Shown here: positions 17,283 to 25,566 of the stretch, piece after piece
How the letters are laid out: every line of letters begins with the position of its first letter
Position numbering within the stretch: the first letter of the stretch is position 1
Source of the DNA: a bacterium
GTDB lineage: Bacteria > Myxococcota_A > Polyangia > Nannocystales > Nannocystaceae
Direction of reading: 5' to 3'
DNA: 64,000 nt
NCBI GenBank assembly: GCA_024742475.1
Contig: JANSYI010000002.1
Span: forward strand, 310,001-374,000
The notes under the pieces: model-generated
Told to the model about the DNA's origin: nothing
Database searches by the model: none
The model's input: the letters and a program-made list of their open reading frames with translations, nothing else
Translations under genes and position numbers: made by a program

Positions 17283-18628
17283 CACATTTCGGACAAGCAG
17301 GTCATCACGCCTCCCAGTGCGGCCTCGGCAGGGAGCTTGAATCGCGTCACCATCTGCTCCGCGATCGCTTCGGCCGAGCGCTGACCATCGATGAGGTCGG
17401 CAACCGCCGCAAACATCGGATGCGGCGGCTGATAGTCGTCGAGCGCGGGCCAGCGGTGCACCGCGATGGACGGATCTCGAAGCCAGCTCGGGCTGTCGTC
17501 GTCGGCTCTCGCGACCGCGCGGTCCTTGCGGACGAGGAAGGTCGAGACGCCTTCGGTGCGGCCCTGTGAACCCGCCGGGCTCTCCATGTACAGGAGGCGA
17601 TCCCAGCGGTGCCGAAGCATGGAGAACCCGTTCGCCTCGGCGATCTCATGGACCTCGTCTTCCCGGTAGCGATGCGCGGGCTGGGTGTGAGACGGCTGGT
17701 AGAGCAGCGGTCCGTGGTTGAGCCAAGCCCCGCCCTCGGCGACCACGCGCCCCAGCTCGGGAACCAGCGTCGCCAGGTCCTTGGGCACCTGGTCGATGAA
17801 CCACGGCGTGAACACCAGGTCGAACGCACCATCGGGCACCGGAGGCTCGAGCCCATCGGCGAACAGGAGGTGGAATCCATCAGCGCCCGGGTGCTCGCAT
17901 CGCAGCGTGCGATCGACCGCGACCGACCGGCTGTCGCGGGGGCATCGCGGAAACTCGACCAGATCGACGGGCTCGCCGGCGATGACCCGCCGCGCGACGA
18001 AGAACGGGAGCGGGTTGATGTCCACGGCGACCGTGGTCTGAACACCGAGCGCTCGATGCAGATCGTAGGGGAGACGACACGCGCCGGCCCCGAGCACGAG
18101 CATGCGCTCGGGCCGGAGATCTCCGATCACATCGAGCACGACCTCGAGGGCGGCGGCTGGCTCGGGTGTGTCCCACCCCCAGTCACGGTGGATCTGGTCG
18201 AAATACGCGGTCGCCACGCCCTCTCCGGGGACGCGACCATCGCGCGAGAGGGGCTCCTCGACGCGCGCCACACCAGCGGCGTCGAAGAGCGCCCCGACCT
18301 GGACCCGATGCCGCTCGAGGCGCTCATGGAGGCGCTGCAGTCGCGCGCGCGTGGTCGCGCCGAGCGCCGCCTGGCCTGCGATTTGCGCCAGCACGACGTC
18401 GCGTGTGGTGCGGGTTTCCTCGTCGAAGGCGGTGCGCTGTCGGCCCCAGTCACGGACCATCGCCTCCGGATCGGCGCCCAGCACTGGAATGCCGTCGATT
18501 GACGCGCCTGTACGCGGACAATCGCCACACCGCTGCCCGGCCTCCTCCCACTTCAGCGGGCGAAGGCATCGGGGGCAATGTAGGTATGCATAAGTCTGGG
18601 ACGCAGGTCCACCCGACACGGCGCGCAT
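17261..18628 (-). CDS. Zinc ribbon / N2227-like methyltransferase / PqqD-like protein
   Basis: A 455-residue protein with three parts. Residues about 17-45 form a Trm112-like zinc ribbon (CPRCLRPLKW, then CGDCP). Residues about 130-360 form a class I SAM methyltransferase; the SAM loop is LVLGAGACRLPYDLH and later blocks FDLVFTPWFIDQVP and GGAWLNHGPLLYQPSHT resemble the N2227 family, which includes carnosine N-methyltransferase. The last 55 residues (MFAAVADLIDGQRSAEAIAE and on) have the sequence pattern of PqqD/RRE peptide-binding domains. Together these suggest a methyltransferase that recognises a peptide or small amine. It lies between the two ebo half-clusters. Start at ATG 18628; no clear Shine-Dalgarno. 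The methyltransferase call is firm; the PqqD-like call is moderate. Confidence 0.75.
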   Translation of the reverse strand: MRAVSGGPASQTYAYLHCPRCLRPLKWEEAGQRCGDCPRTGASIDGIPVLGADPEAMVRDWGRQRTAFDEETRTTRDVVLAQIAGQAALGATTRARLQRLHERLERHRVQVGALFDAAGVARVEEPLSRDGRVPGEGVATAYFDQIHRDWGWDTPEPAAALEVVLDVIGDLRPERMLVLGAGACRLPYDLHRALGVQTTVAVDINPLPFFVARRVIAGEPVDLVEFPRCPRDSRSVAVDRTLRCEHPGADGFHLLFADGLEPPVPDGAFDLVFTPWFIDQVPKDLATLVPELGRVVAEGGAWLNHGPLLYQPSHTQPAHRYREDEVHEIAEANGFSMLRHRWDRLLYMESPAGSQGRTEGVSTFLVRKDRAVARADDDSPSWLRDPSIAVHRWPALDDYQPPHPMFAAVADLIDGQRSAEAIAEQMVTRFKLPAEAALGGVMTCLSEMWRARRSL

Positions 18629-18738
18629 CGCAACATGCGCAAGCCCTCGAGTGCAAGTTTGACCCGCCCGAGAGCGCCGATTCGGCGGTACAGTTGCGGC
18701 GTTCGGCGGGCTTCGGATTTATGCGAAACCGCTGAAGG

Positions 18739-18762
18739 GTGCATGGTGGACGGACCATGCAC
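18739..18762. promoter_or_regulatory. 9-bp palindrome upstream of the DUF1592 gene
   Basis: GTGCATGGT / ACCATGCAC with a 6-nt centre (ggacgg), 44 nt before the TTG start at 18807, in the 178-nt gap between divergent genes. It may be an operator or an mRNA leader hairpin. Confidence 0.35.
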
Positions 18763-18806
18763 GTTTGGCCGCGTCTGCGGCCCACACGGATCCGAGGAGC
18801 TCTGCG

Positions 18807-20555
18807 TTGAAACGACCTTCCCCCCCTCCCTCCCCGTACCGCCGATGGCTGGCGCTCGGAATCCTGTCCATGGCACTCGGCTGCGGTGGAGGCTCGGCAA
18901 ACGCGGGCGACACGGACACCGACAGCGCGGGCACCGATGGCTCGGACTCCTCACCCGGCACCGACGCCACGGGGACCGACAGCGACACCGACGGTGAGAC
19001 CGACAGCGATACCGACGACCCGACGCCCGAAGGCTTCGTGCCGCCGCCGGGAGGCATGCGCAAGCTCACCACTCGCGAATACATCTCGTCGGTCGAGCTG
19101 ATGCTCGGAGACGCGGCAGCGACAGCCGCCATCCCGCCCGACGACATCGCGCAGGAAGGCTTCGACGCCGTCGGTGCGGCGATCCTCGCCCTGCCCGCGG
19201 ACACGATCGAGCTCTACGAGCGCTCGGCCACCGCGGTCGCCGACGCCGTCGTCACCGATCCGTCCACGATTCAAGGCTACGTGCCCTGCGTCGAAGAAGG
19301 CGCCAACGCTGCGTGTTACCGAGAGGTCGCGACGACGATCGGCCGGCTGGCGTATCGCCGCACGCTCAGCCAGGACGAGATCGAGGCCCTCGCTGCGATC
19401 GGAGCCGCAGGCCAGCAATGGGCCGACGACGGCTCGTTCATGACCGGCCTTCGCTACCAGCTGATGGGCATCCTGCAGGCGCCCTCGTTCCTCTACATCC
19501 AAGAGGTCGGCGAGGTCGACGACGACACCGGGTTCCGCCGGCTGACCGGCACCGAGCTCGCCACGCGCGTGTCCTTCTTCCTGACCGGACACACACCGAC
19601 GCTCGAGCTGCTCGACGCGGCCGAGTCAGGCGCGCTCGACGACCCCGATGAGCTCCGGACGATGGCCGAGGCGATGGTCGCCAACCCCGAGGCCCGTACG
19701 GCGCTCGAGTCGTTCTTCGCCGAGGCCTACCGGCTACGCAGTCTGGCCGAGGCGCCCAAGAACGCCGAGCTGTTCCCCAACTTCACGCCCGAGCTGGGCG
19801 AGATGATGAAGAACGAGACGCTCCTGCTCCTGTACGACATCGTCTGGGACCGAGACGCCGACTTCCGAGAGCTCTTCAACGCGCGCCACACGTACGTCAA
19901 CGACCAGCTCGCAGAGCTGTACGGCATCGATTCTCCGGGGAGCGGCGAGCTGTACACCCGCGTGGACTGGCCCGCCAATCAGCGGCGCGCCGGCTATACG
20001 TCACAGGCGAGTTTCCTGACCTGGCAGTCTGGTCCGCGGCGAAACTCGCCCACCAAGCGCGGCCTGTACATTCAAGAGCGCATCCTGTGCAACGAGATCC
20101 CGCCGCCGGACCCGTCGGTCGAACTCGACCTGCCCGACGGCGAGGGGCTCACGCTCAAGGAGCTCCTCGAGATGCACCTCGAGAACCCCGGCTGCGCCAG
20201 CTGTCACGGCCTGACCGACCCACTGGGTTTCGCCTTCGAAAACTACGACGCGGTCGGAGCGTTCCGTACCGAGGACAACGGGTTGCCGATCGAGACCGAC
20301 GGCGAAGTCGCGGGCATCGGCATGTGGACCGACGCCGAGCAGCTCGGGGACATCCTCGCCGCCGACCCGCGGACGGGCGACTGCCTCATCGAGAACTTCA
20401 TGCGTGGCTCGCTCGGACAGACCCCGACCGACGATACGCACCCTGCCGTCGTCGACCTCGGCCTCGAGTTCGCCGACAGCGGCTACAGCGTGCAATCGCT
20501 GCTCGTCGACATGGTCGCCCACCCCCTCTTCCGCCTCGTCGACGAACCCAAATAG
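18807..20555 (+). CDS. DUF1592/DUF1588/DUF1585-type secreted lipoprotein
   Basis: A 582-residue exported protein of the planctomycete-type PSD families. The TTG at 18807 has GAGGAG 7 nt upstream (18794-18799) and leads to a signal ending at a lipobox-like MALGC, followed by an Asp/Thr/Ser linker of about 45 residues. Domains in order: DUF1587-like (LTTREYISSVELMLGD), DUF1595-like (AYRRTLSQDEIEAL), DUF1592 (LTGTELATRVSFFLTG), DUF1588 (KRGLYIQERILCNEIPPPDP with CASCHGLTDPLGFAFENYD, a CxxCH cytochrome-like site), and DUF1585 at the C-terminus. Such proteins accompany DUF1552 proteins and may bind haem; function is not established. The DUF1552 gene follows 18 nt later. Confidence 0.85.
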   Translation: MKRPSPPPSPYRRWLALGILSMALGCGGGSANAGDTDTDSAGTDGSDSSPGTDATGTDSDTDGETDSDTDDPTPEGFVPPPGGMRKLTTREYISSVELMLGDAAATAAIPPDDIAQEGFDAVGAAILALPADTIELYERSATAVADAVVTDPSTIQGYVPCVEEGANAACYREVATTIGRLAYRRTLSQDEIEALAAIGAAGQQWADDGSFMTGLRYQLMGILQAPSFLYIQEVGEVDDDTGFRRLTGTELATRVSFFLTGHTPTLELLDAAESGALDDPDELRTMAEAMVANPEARTALESFFAEAYRLRSLAEAPKNAELFPNFTPELGEMMKNETLLLLYDIVWDRDADFRELFNARHTYVNDQLAELYGIDSPGSGELYTRVDWPANQRRAGYTSQASFLTWQSGPRRNSPTKRGLYIQERILCNEIPPPDPSVELDLPDGEGLTLKELLEMHLENPGCASCHGLTDPLGFAFENYDAVGAFRTEDNGLPIETDGEVAGIGMWTDAEQLGDILAADPRTGDCLIENFMRGSLGQTPTDDTHPAVVDLGLEFADSGYSVQSLLVDMVAHPLFRLVDEPK

Positions 20556-20573
20556 GACCAAGGAGAACACGAA

Positions 20574-21947
20574 ATGCGCAACTTCAAGCTCAGCCGACGC
20601 CGCATGCTCCGTGGAATGGCCGGTGGTGCGTCCATCGCCGTGGGTCTTCCCCTCCTCGAAGCCATGATGAACACGCACGGCGACGCGCTCGCCGGTGGTG
20701 ACGCCCTGCCGCTGCGGTTCATGACCTGGTACTGGGCCGATGGCATCGTCATCGACCGCTGGGAACCCGAACAGGTCGGGGACGACTGGCAGCTCTCCGA
20801 GCAGCTGGCCCCGCTGGCCAACGTCAAGGACCATGTCTCGGTCGTCTCGGGCATGGCCAACCGAACACCCGGCAACCTGCTGGTCACCCACCACGAAGGC
20901 ATGGCCGGGCTCAGCGGACACCCCCTGGTTCAAGCCGGTGGCTTCAACACCAACGCCAGCGGACCAACGATCGACCAGGTCATCGCCGACACGCTCGAGG
21001 GCACCACGCCCATTCGCGCGGCCCACGTCCGCGTCTCCAAGCGCCAAAGCACCGATGGCGACGGCGGCACCAACTACATCGCCATGTCGCACCGCGAACA
21101 GGGCGGAGGCATCGTCGCCCAGACCCCACAAGTCGACCCGCAAGAGGTCTGGCAGCTGCTCTTCGGCGAGTTCGTCCCTGCCCCCGATGACAGCGACCTG
21201 CGCGTCAGCATCCTCGACTACGTCCGCGAGGACGCCAACGCGCTCAAGTCCAACCTGGGCACCACCGACAAGCAGCGCGTCGATGCACACCTCGAAGGCG
21301 TCTACGAGCTCGAGCAGAAGATCTTGGCCACGCCGCCGTCGTGCGACCTGCCCGACCTGCCTACCGAGACGAATACCGACACCGGCGGCGTGGAGCCCAT
21401 CTCGAGCACCAACGAGGCCATGGCGCGGCTCATCGCCTACGCGTTCGTCTGCGACATCACGCGGGTGGCGTCGTTCCAGCTCAAGCGCTTCGTCTCCGCC
21501 ACCGTGTTCGACGAGATCGACGCCGGCGAGATCCACCACAATGCCAGCCACCAGGGCCCAGGCAGCGCAACGTACCAAGCGGGCATCACGTACCAGATGC
21601 AGAAGTTCGCCGACCTGCTCGAGATCTTCGCCGAAACCGAAGACCTCAACGGTGACACGCTACTCGACACGTCGATCATCTACGCAACCAGCGACTGCTC
21701 GACGGGCGCGTCACACAGCGTGCAGCGCCAGCCCATTCTCGTTGCCGGTGGAGGCCGCGGCTACCTTCGCCACCCTGGCATCCACTACCAGACGACACCG
21801 TTCAATGGGAACCACAACAACCCCAACGGCGAAGAGAACATGTCCGACGTGCTGCTCGCTTGCCTGCAAGCGTTCGACCCCACCGCAGAGTCGGTCGGGA
21901 GCGGCGCGCTCGAGTCGACCACCCCGCTGACCGACATCGTCGCCTAG
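20574..21947 (+). CDS. DUF1552 domain-containing protein (Tat-exported)
   Basis: A 457-residue protein with a twin-arginine signal (LSRRRMLRGMAGGASIAVG), so it is exported folded, probably with a cofactor. The rest matches DUF1552: RFMTWYWADGIVIDRWEP, the motif TIDQVIAD, and the C-terminal SIIYATSDCSTGASHSVQRQ and GGGRGYLRHPG blocks, which recall the sulfatase/alkaline-phosphatase-like DUF1501 fold. AAGGAG sits 9 nt before the ATG, a strong Shine-Dalgarno unlike most genes here. It is coupled with the DUF1592 gene upstream, a conserved pairing in Planctomycetes and myxobacteria. The reaction is unknown. Confidence 0.88.
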   Translation: MRNFKLSRRRMLRGMAGGASIAVGLPLLEAMMNTHGDALAGGDALPLRFMTWYWADGIVIDRWEPEQVGDDWQLSEQLAPLANVKDHVSVVSGMANRTPGNLLVTHHEGMAGLSGHPLVQAGGFNTNASGPTIDQVIADTLEGTTPIRAAHVRVSKRQSTDGDGGTNYIAMSHREQGGGIVAQTPQVDPQEVWQLLFGEFVPAPDDSDLRVSILDYVREDANALKSNLGTTDKQRVDAHLEGVYELEQKILATPPSCDLPDLPTETNTDTGGVEPISSTNEAMARLIAYAFVCDITRVASFQLKRFVSATVFDEIDAGEIHHNASHQGPGSATYQAGITYQMQKFADLLEIFAETEDLNGDTLLDTSIIYATSDCSTGASHSVQRQPILVAGGGRGYLRHPGIHYQTTPFNGNHNNPNGEENMSDVLLACLQAFDPTAESVGSGALESTTPLTDIVA

Positions 21948-21964
21948 TCGAGGCTCTACGCAAG

Positions 21965-21994
21965 TGGCCGGCGCTGCACTGCAGACGCCGGCCA
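21965..21994. terminator. Strong GC hairpin between convergent DUF1552 and eboF genes
   Basis: TGGCCGGCG / CGCCGGCCA (9 bp) with a 12-nt loop, flanked by GCAA and TTGC that can extend the stem. It sits 17 nt after the DUF1552 stop and 10 nt after the eboF stop, as expected of a shared terminator. No U-tract. Confidence 0.55.
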
Positions 21995-22004
21995 TTGCGT
22001 TGGC

Positions 22005-23381
22005 TCAACCGAAGAGGTGGTCGAGCAGCAGGCTCTTGACGTCGGTCGCGTCGACGACGTCGCCGGGGAGCAGGTCGGCCTCGCTACTGAGAAACACCGG
22101 CCCCGCCCCGAGGTCGTCGGTGGGGCGCCCGTGGGACCCGCGAACGAGCGACGTATCGAAGCTGATCACATCGAGGGACGCGCGCTGGTTGAGCACCTTG
22201 GAACGAAACAGCCTGGACGCGATGTACAAGGGCGCCAGCGGGATCTGAGGATCGACGAACAGCTCGACGGGGTCGTAGCCGGGCTTGCTGTGAATGTCGA
22301 CGTTGCGAGCGAAGTCCGGCGCGCGCGAATCGTCGAGCCACCAGTAGTAGCTGAACCACCGATCGGCGCTCGAGATTGCGACCAGCTCGCCCGAACGTTC
22401 GTGGTCCAGCCCCGCGTCCCGCTTGCCCTCCTCCCCCAGCACGGTCTCGACTCCGTCGACCCGCTCGAGTAGGGCTTGCACCTCGTCAACGCGACGGGGA
22501 TCGCGAACGTAGACGTGCGCGATCTGATGATCCGCGACCGCAAACGCTTCACTGGCCCCGACGTCGAGGTGCTCCTCTGCACATTCTTCCCGAAACGAGA
22601 GCAGCCCCGCCTCGCGCAGCACACGGTTGATGTGAACCGCTCCGCTGACCTCGGTGATGCCGTACTCCGAGAGCACGACCACCCGCAACCCATCCCGCTC
22701 GGCCTGATCGAGCAGCCTGCCGCACACGGCATCGATGGCGCGAACGTCTTCGCCGATGCGAGGGTCGTTGGGCCCGAGTCGCTGAAGGTTGTAGTCGAGG
22801 TGTGGCAGGTAGACCAGGTTCAAGGTGGGCTGGCGGCTGCGATGCACGTGCAGCGCGGCCTCGGCGATCCACTCGGATGACTTGATGCCCGCGCGCGGAC
22901 CCCAGAAGTCGAACAGCGGGAACGTGCCAAACGCCGCTTGAAGCTCGTTGCGCAGCGTCCCAGGGGCTGCGTGAATGTCCGGGAGTTTTCGACCGTCGGC
23001 GCGATAGATCGGACGGGGCGTGACCGCAAAGTCGACGTCGGCGTACATGTTGTACCACCAGAACATCTTGGCCACTGTGAACCCACCGTCGCGACGTCGC
23101 GCCTCGTCCCAGAGTTTCTCGCCCTGCACGAGGCGATTGCTCTGTCGCCACAACCAAACTTGGGCCAAGTCGCGGAAGTACCAACCGTTGGCCACGCAAC
23201 CGTGTCCACGCGGCAGCTCCCCCGTGATGAACGTGCTCTGAGCGCTGCACGTGACCGCCGGCGTGACCGTCCGAAGGGCTGCTTTGCCGCCGCGCTCCAC
23301 GAGCCGGTTGAGGTTGGGCGTGTTGGGCCCGAGCAGGTCGGAGGTCAGACCGACGACATCGAGGACGAGCGTGCGGTGCAT
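22005..23381 (-). CDS. eboF: EboF: alkaline phosphatase-superfamily phosphodiesterase
   Basis: A 458-residue protein of the type I phosphodiesterase/nucleotide pyrophosphatase family, matching EboF. Zinc ligands and nucleophile appear as Asp in LVLDVVGL, Thr in TPAVTCSAQST (nucleophile), Asp in PHLDYNLQRL, Glu in VVLSEYGITE (SEYG replaces the usual SDHG) and His in IHSKPGYDPVE. It should cleave a phosphodiester or phosphate from a pathway intermediate; the substrate is unknown. No signal peptide is seen, so it is probably cytosolic. The ATG at 23381 overlaps the eboB stop (ATGA), so it is translated with eboB. Last gene of the leftward eboA-eboB-eboF operon. Confidence 0.87.
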   Translation of the reverse strand: MHRTLVLDVVGLTSDLLGPNTPNLNRLVERGGKAALRTVTPAVTCSAQSTFITGELPRGHGCVANGWYFRDLAQVWLWRQSNRLVQGEKLWDEARRRDGGFTVAKMFWWYNMYADVDFAVTPRPIYRADGRKLPDIHAAPGTLRNELQAAFGTFPLFDFWGPRAGIKSSEWIAEAALHVHRSRQPTLNLVYLPHLDYNLQRLGPNDPRIGEDVRAIDAVCGRLLDQAERDGLRVVVLSEYGITEVSGAVHINRVLREAGLLSFREECAEEHLDVGASEAFAVADHQIAHVYVRDPRRVDEVQALLERVDGVETVLGEEGKRDAGLDHERSGELVAISSADRWFSYYWWLDDSRAPDFARNVDIHSKPGYDPVELFVDPQIPLAPLYIASRLFRSKVLNQRASLDVISFDTSLVRGSHGRPTDDLGAGPVFLSSEADLLPGDVVDATDVKSLLLDHLFG

Positions 23382-24265
23382 CAGTCGTCGATACGGGGCG
23401 TCTGCCCGCGGAGCACGGAGTTGCCAAACCACAGCTGGCTTTGGTCGATGCGCACGTTGGTCTCGATCCGCTCGAGGTCGAGCCGACCACTTTGCGCGAA
23501 GAACTGCACGGGGTTGTTCCAGCAGATCTCGGTGATGACGTCGTCGGGAATGCCCGCCTCACGCATGGCCGCTGCGGTCTTGGGGACCTTGAGCGGATCG
23601 GAGACCCCCCAGTCGGCTGCGCTGTTGATGATGACGCGCTCGCCGCCAAACTCTTGCACGATGGCGACCATTCTCGACTCGTCCATCTTGGTGTTGGGGT
23701 AGATCGAGTGCCCAGCCCACATGCCGGCATCGACCACGCCCTTGATCGTCTCTTCGTTGTTGTGGTCGACCAACACCAGGCCGGGGTCGATGCCGACGTC
23801 CCGGACCACGTCCAGCGTCCGCTTGGTGCCGGCGACTTTGTCACGGTGCGGCGTGTGGATGAGAATCGGGAGGTTGTGCTCGCGGCCAATCTCGAGCTGC
23901 CGGATGAAGTACTTCTCTTCGGCCTCCGTCTGGTCGTCGTAGCCGATCTCGCCCACGGCCACGACCCCCTCCTTCTCGACGTACAGTTCGACGAGCTCGA
24001 TGACGGCGTCGGCGACGTCGGGGTTGTTGGCCTCCTTGGGGTTGAGCCCCATCGTGCAGAAGTGGCGAATCCCAAACTGACTGGCCCGGAACCGCTCCCA
24101 GCCCAGTAGCGAGAGGAAGTAGTCCTCGAACGTTCCGGCGTGGGTGCGTGGCTGGCCGAGCCAGAAGGCGGGCTCCACGATTGCGGCGACGCCAGCGTCA
24201 GCCATGGCTTGGTAGTCGTCCGTGGTCCGGGACGTCATGTGGATGTGCGGATCGAAGAGTTTCAT
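23381..24265 (-). CDS. eboB: EboB: TatD-family metal-dependent hydrolase
   Basis: A 294-residue cytosolic TIM-barrel hydrolase of the TatD/amidohydrolase type, the EboB component. Metal ligands are visible: HxH in LFDPHIHM, Glu in VVAVGEIGYDD, His in PILIHTPHR, His in VLVDHNNEE and Asp in NSAADWGVSDP. Length is slightly above typical TatD (260) and agrees with EboB. It begins at ATG 24265, which overlaps the eboA stop (TGA at 24264-24262), and its stop overlaps the eboF start. The order eboA-eboB matches known ebo clusters. Its reaction in the pathway is not established. Confidence 0.88.
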   Translation of the reverse strand: MKLFDPHIHMTSRTTDDYQAMADAGVAAIVEPAFWLGQPRTHAGTFEDYFLSLLGWERFRASQFGIRHFCTMGLNPKEANNPDVADAVIELVELYVEKEGVVAVGEIGYDDQTEAEEKYFIRQLEIGREHNLPILIHTPHRDKVAGTKRTLDVVRDVGIDPGLVLVDHNNEETIKGVVDAGMWAGHSIYPNTKMDESRMVAIVQEFGGERVIINSAADWGVSDPLKVPKTAAAMREAGIPDDVITEICWNNPVQFFAQSGRLDLERIETNVRIDQSQLWFGNSVLRGQTPRIDD

Positions 24266-24918
24266 GAGCGTGCGGCCAGTTGGTGTAGGCGTGGGATGTC
24301 CTCGGGCACGGTCCGCCCCGCAGCCCTCCGTTCGGAGGCGAAGTCGTCGGCCATGCGGAGAAGCTCGGGCGTGATGCGGTCGGCGAGTCCGTCGATCTCC
24401 CCCACCGCGACGCCCATGAAGATCGCCTTGAGCACGAGCTGATTGAAGTTGAGCTCGGGAAAGTGGGCGGCGGGATACGGGTTGCGGCAGGCGATCGCCC
24501 GGAAGACGACCTCCGAGTTGGTCCGGCAAGCATCGATGGTATCGGCGAGCACGGCGGCGGGCTCGGGCAAGAGCATGGGCATGCGCAACAAGGACTCCTG
24601 CTCGCCCTGGTCTCCGCGGCGCAACCACTGCCCGTAGGCCGTCGCGGCCTCGCCGGGTCGGCACACGAACGCCCGCAGCACGATCGCTGCGCGCGCTGCA
24701 TCCCGCGCCGTCCAGTGCGGCGCCCCCTCGAGAGCAAGCGGAGCGTCGCCCACTCTTCGAGCGCTACGTGCGAGCGAAACCCGGACACTCGCGAGGGTGT
24801 CCGGGCGAATCGTCTCCAGCGCTTCATCCAGCCACGCGGACGCACCGTCGACACCATGCTGCGCGACGAGCTCGCGCATGCGCTCGAGCGCTCGTTCGCC
24901 CTGCCCCACGCCCTGCAT
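24262..24918 (-). CDS. eboA: EboA domain protein
   Basis: A 218-residue helical protein matching EboA. The signature lies in the last third: RNPYPAAHFPELNFNQLVLK then AIFMGVAVGEIDGL, and ERRAAGRTVPEDIPRL at the end. Function is unknown in all organisms; it is cytosolic by sequence. The ATG at 24918 was preferred over an upstream in-frame start at 24939, because a TACCCT -10-like hexamer (24931-24926) ends 7 nt before 24918 and would lie inside the longer version. It heads the leftward eboA-eboB-eboF operon. Confidence 0.85.
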   Translation of the reverse strand: MQGVGQGERALERMRELVAQHGVDGASAWLDEALETIRPDTLASVRVSLARSARRVGDAPLALEGAPHWTARDAARAAIVLRAFVCRPGEAATAYGQWLRRGDQGEQESLLRMPMLLPEPAAVLADTIDACRTNSEVVFRAIACRNPYPAAHFPELNFNQLVLKAIFMGVAVGEIDGLADRITPELLRMADDFASERRAAGRTVPEDIPRLHQLAARS

Positions 24919-24925
24919 GCGGCGC

Positions 24926-24931
24926 AGGGTA
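24926..24931 (-). promoter_or_regulatory. Putative -10 element (TACCCT) for the eboABF operon
   Basis: GC-TACCCT reads leftward and ends 7 nt before the eboA ATG at 24918. No good -35 hexamer is visible. It would give eboABF its own transcript, separate from the acidic-tail genes upstream. Confidence 0.4.
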
Positions 24932-24939
24932 GCACCCAC

Positions 24940-25536
24940 CTACTGCGGTGGGGCTTCAGCCGGCGCAGCGTCGCCTTCGGCCTCGGCCTCGGCCGCCGCG
25001 TCCTCCGCGGCCGCGGGCGCGGCATCCTCGACCGAGCCTTCGGCGGGCGCCTCTTCCTCCTCGGCTTCCTCCTCGGCTTCCTCCTCGGCTTCCTCCTCCT
25101 CTTCGACCTCCACGTCTTCGACCGTCACGGCCGGCGTCTCTTCGACCGGCTCGTAGAGGAACTCGTACTGGATGAAGAAGCCGACCGAAACGACCAGCCC
25201 GATCGCCGCTGCGACCGCGGTGATGATGATACGAATCGTGAACGCGGTCTGAAGCTGCTCGAGCGCCCCGATCATGTTCGGCACGTCGTCGTCCTCGGTG
25301 GTGACGACGGCGTCGAGGAGATTGGCGCCCTTCCAAAACGTCACCCCGATCGCGAGGTCGACGAGAATGCCGAGGATGTTGAGGTTCACGACCTGCACTG
25401 CGGTCGTGATGAAGAACATGATCGCCAGCGCCTTCGCCCATTTGGACGTGCGCGCGATCGTTGCGTTCTCGGTCTTGCTGAACTCGTAGGCAGGGGGCCG
25501 GGAGGGAGGCGGTGCGACGACGGTTTGCTGAGTCAT
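24940..25536 (-). CDS. Membrane protein with acidic C-terminal tail (paralog 1)
   Basis: A 198-residue protein with a short cytosolic N-terminus (Pro-rich, then YEFSKTENATIAR), about three membrane segments between residues 30 and 130 (ALAIMFFITTAVQVVNLNIL; IIITAVAAAIGLVVSVGFFI), and a tail of some 65 residues made of Glu, Ala, Pro and Asp. At DNA level the tail contains 12-bp direct repeats of ctcctcggcttc (near 25045-25110). A related gene lies immediately upstream on the same strand. AAAGGA 11 nt before the ATG is a likely ribosome site. The gene ends 8 nt before the eboA promoter element. Unknown function; the acidic tail may bind a basic partner or divalent cations. Confidence 0.7.
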   Translation of the reverse strand: MTQQTVVAPPPSRPPAYEFSKTENATIARTSKWAKALAIMFFITTAVQVVNLNILGILVDLAIGVTFWKGANLLDAVVTTEDDDVPNMIGALEQLQTAFTIRIIITAVAAAIGLVVSVGFFIQYEFLYEPVEETPAVTVEDVEVEEEEEAEEEAEEEAEEEEAPAEGSVEDAAPAAAEDAAAEAEAEGDAAPAEAPPQ

Positions 25537-25566
25537 GTCTGCGTGTCCTTTCGTGCGTGGCTGAGC

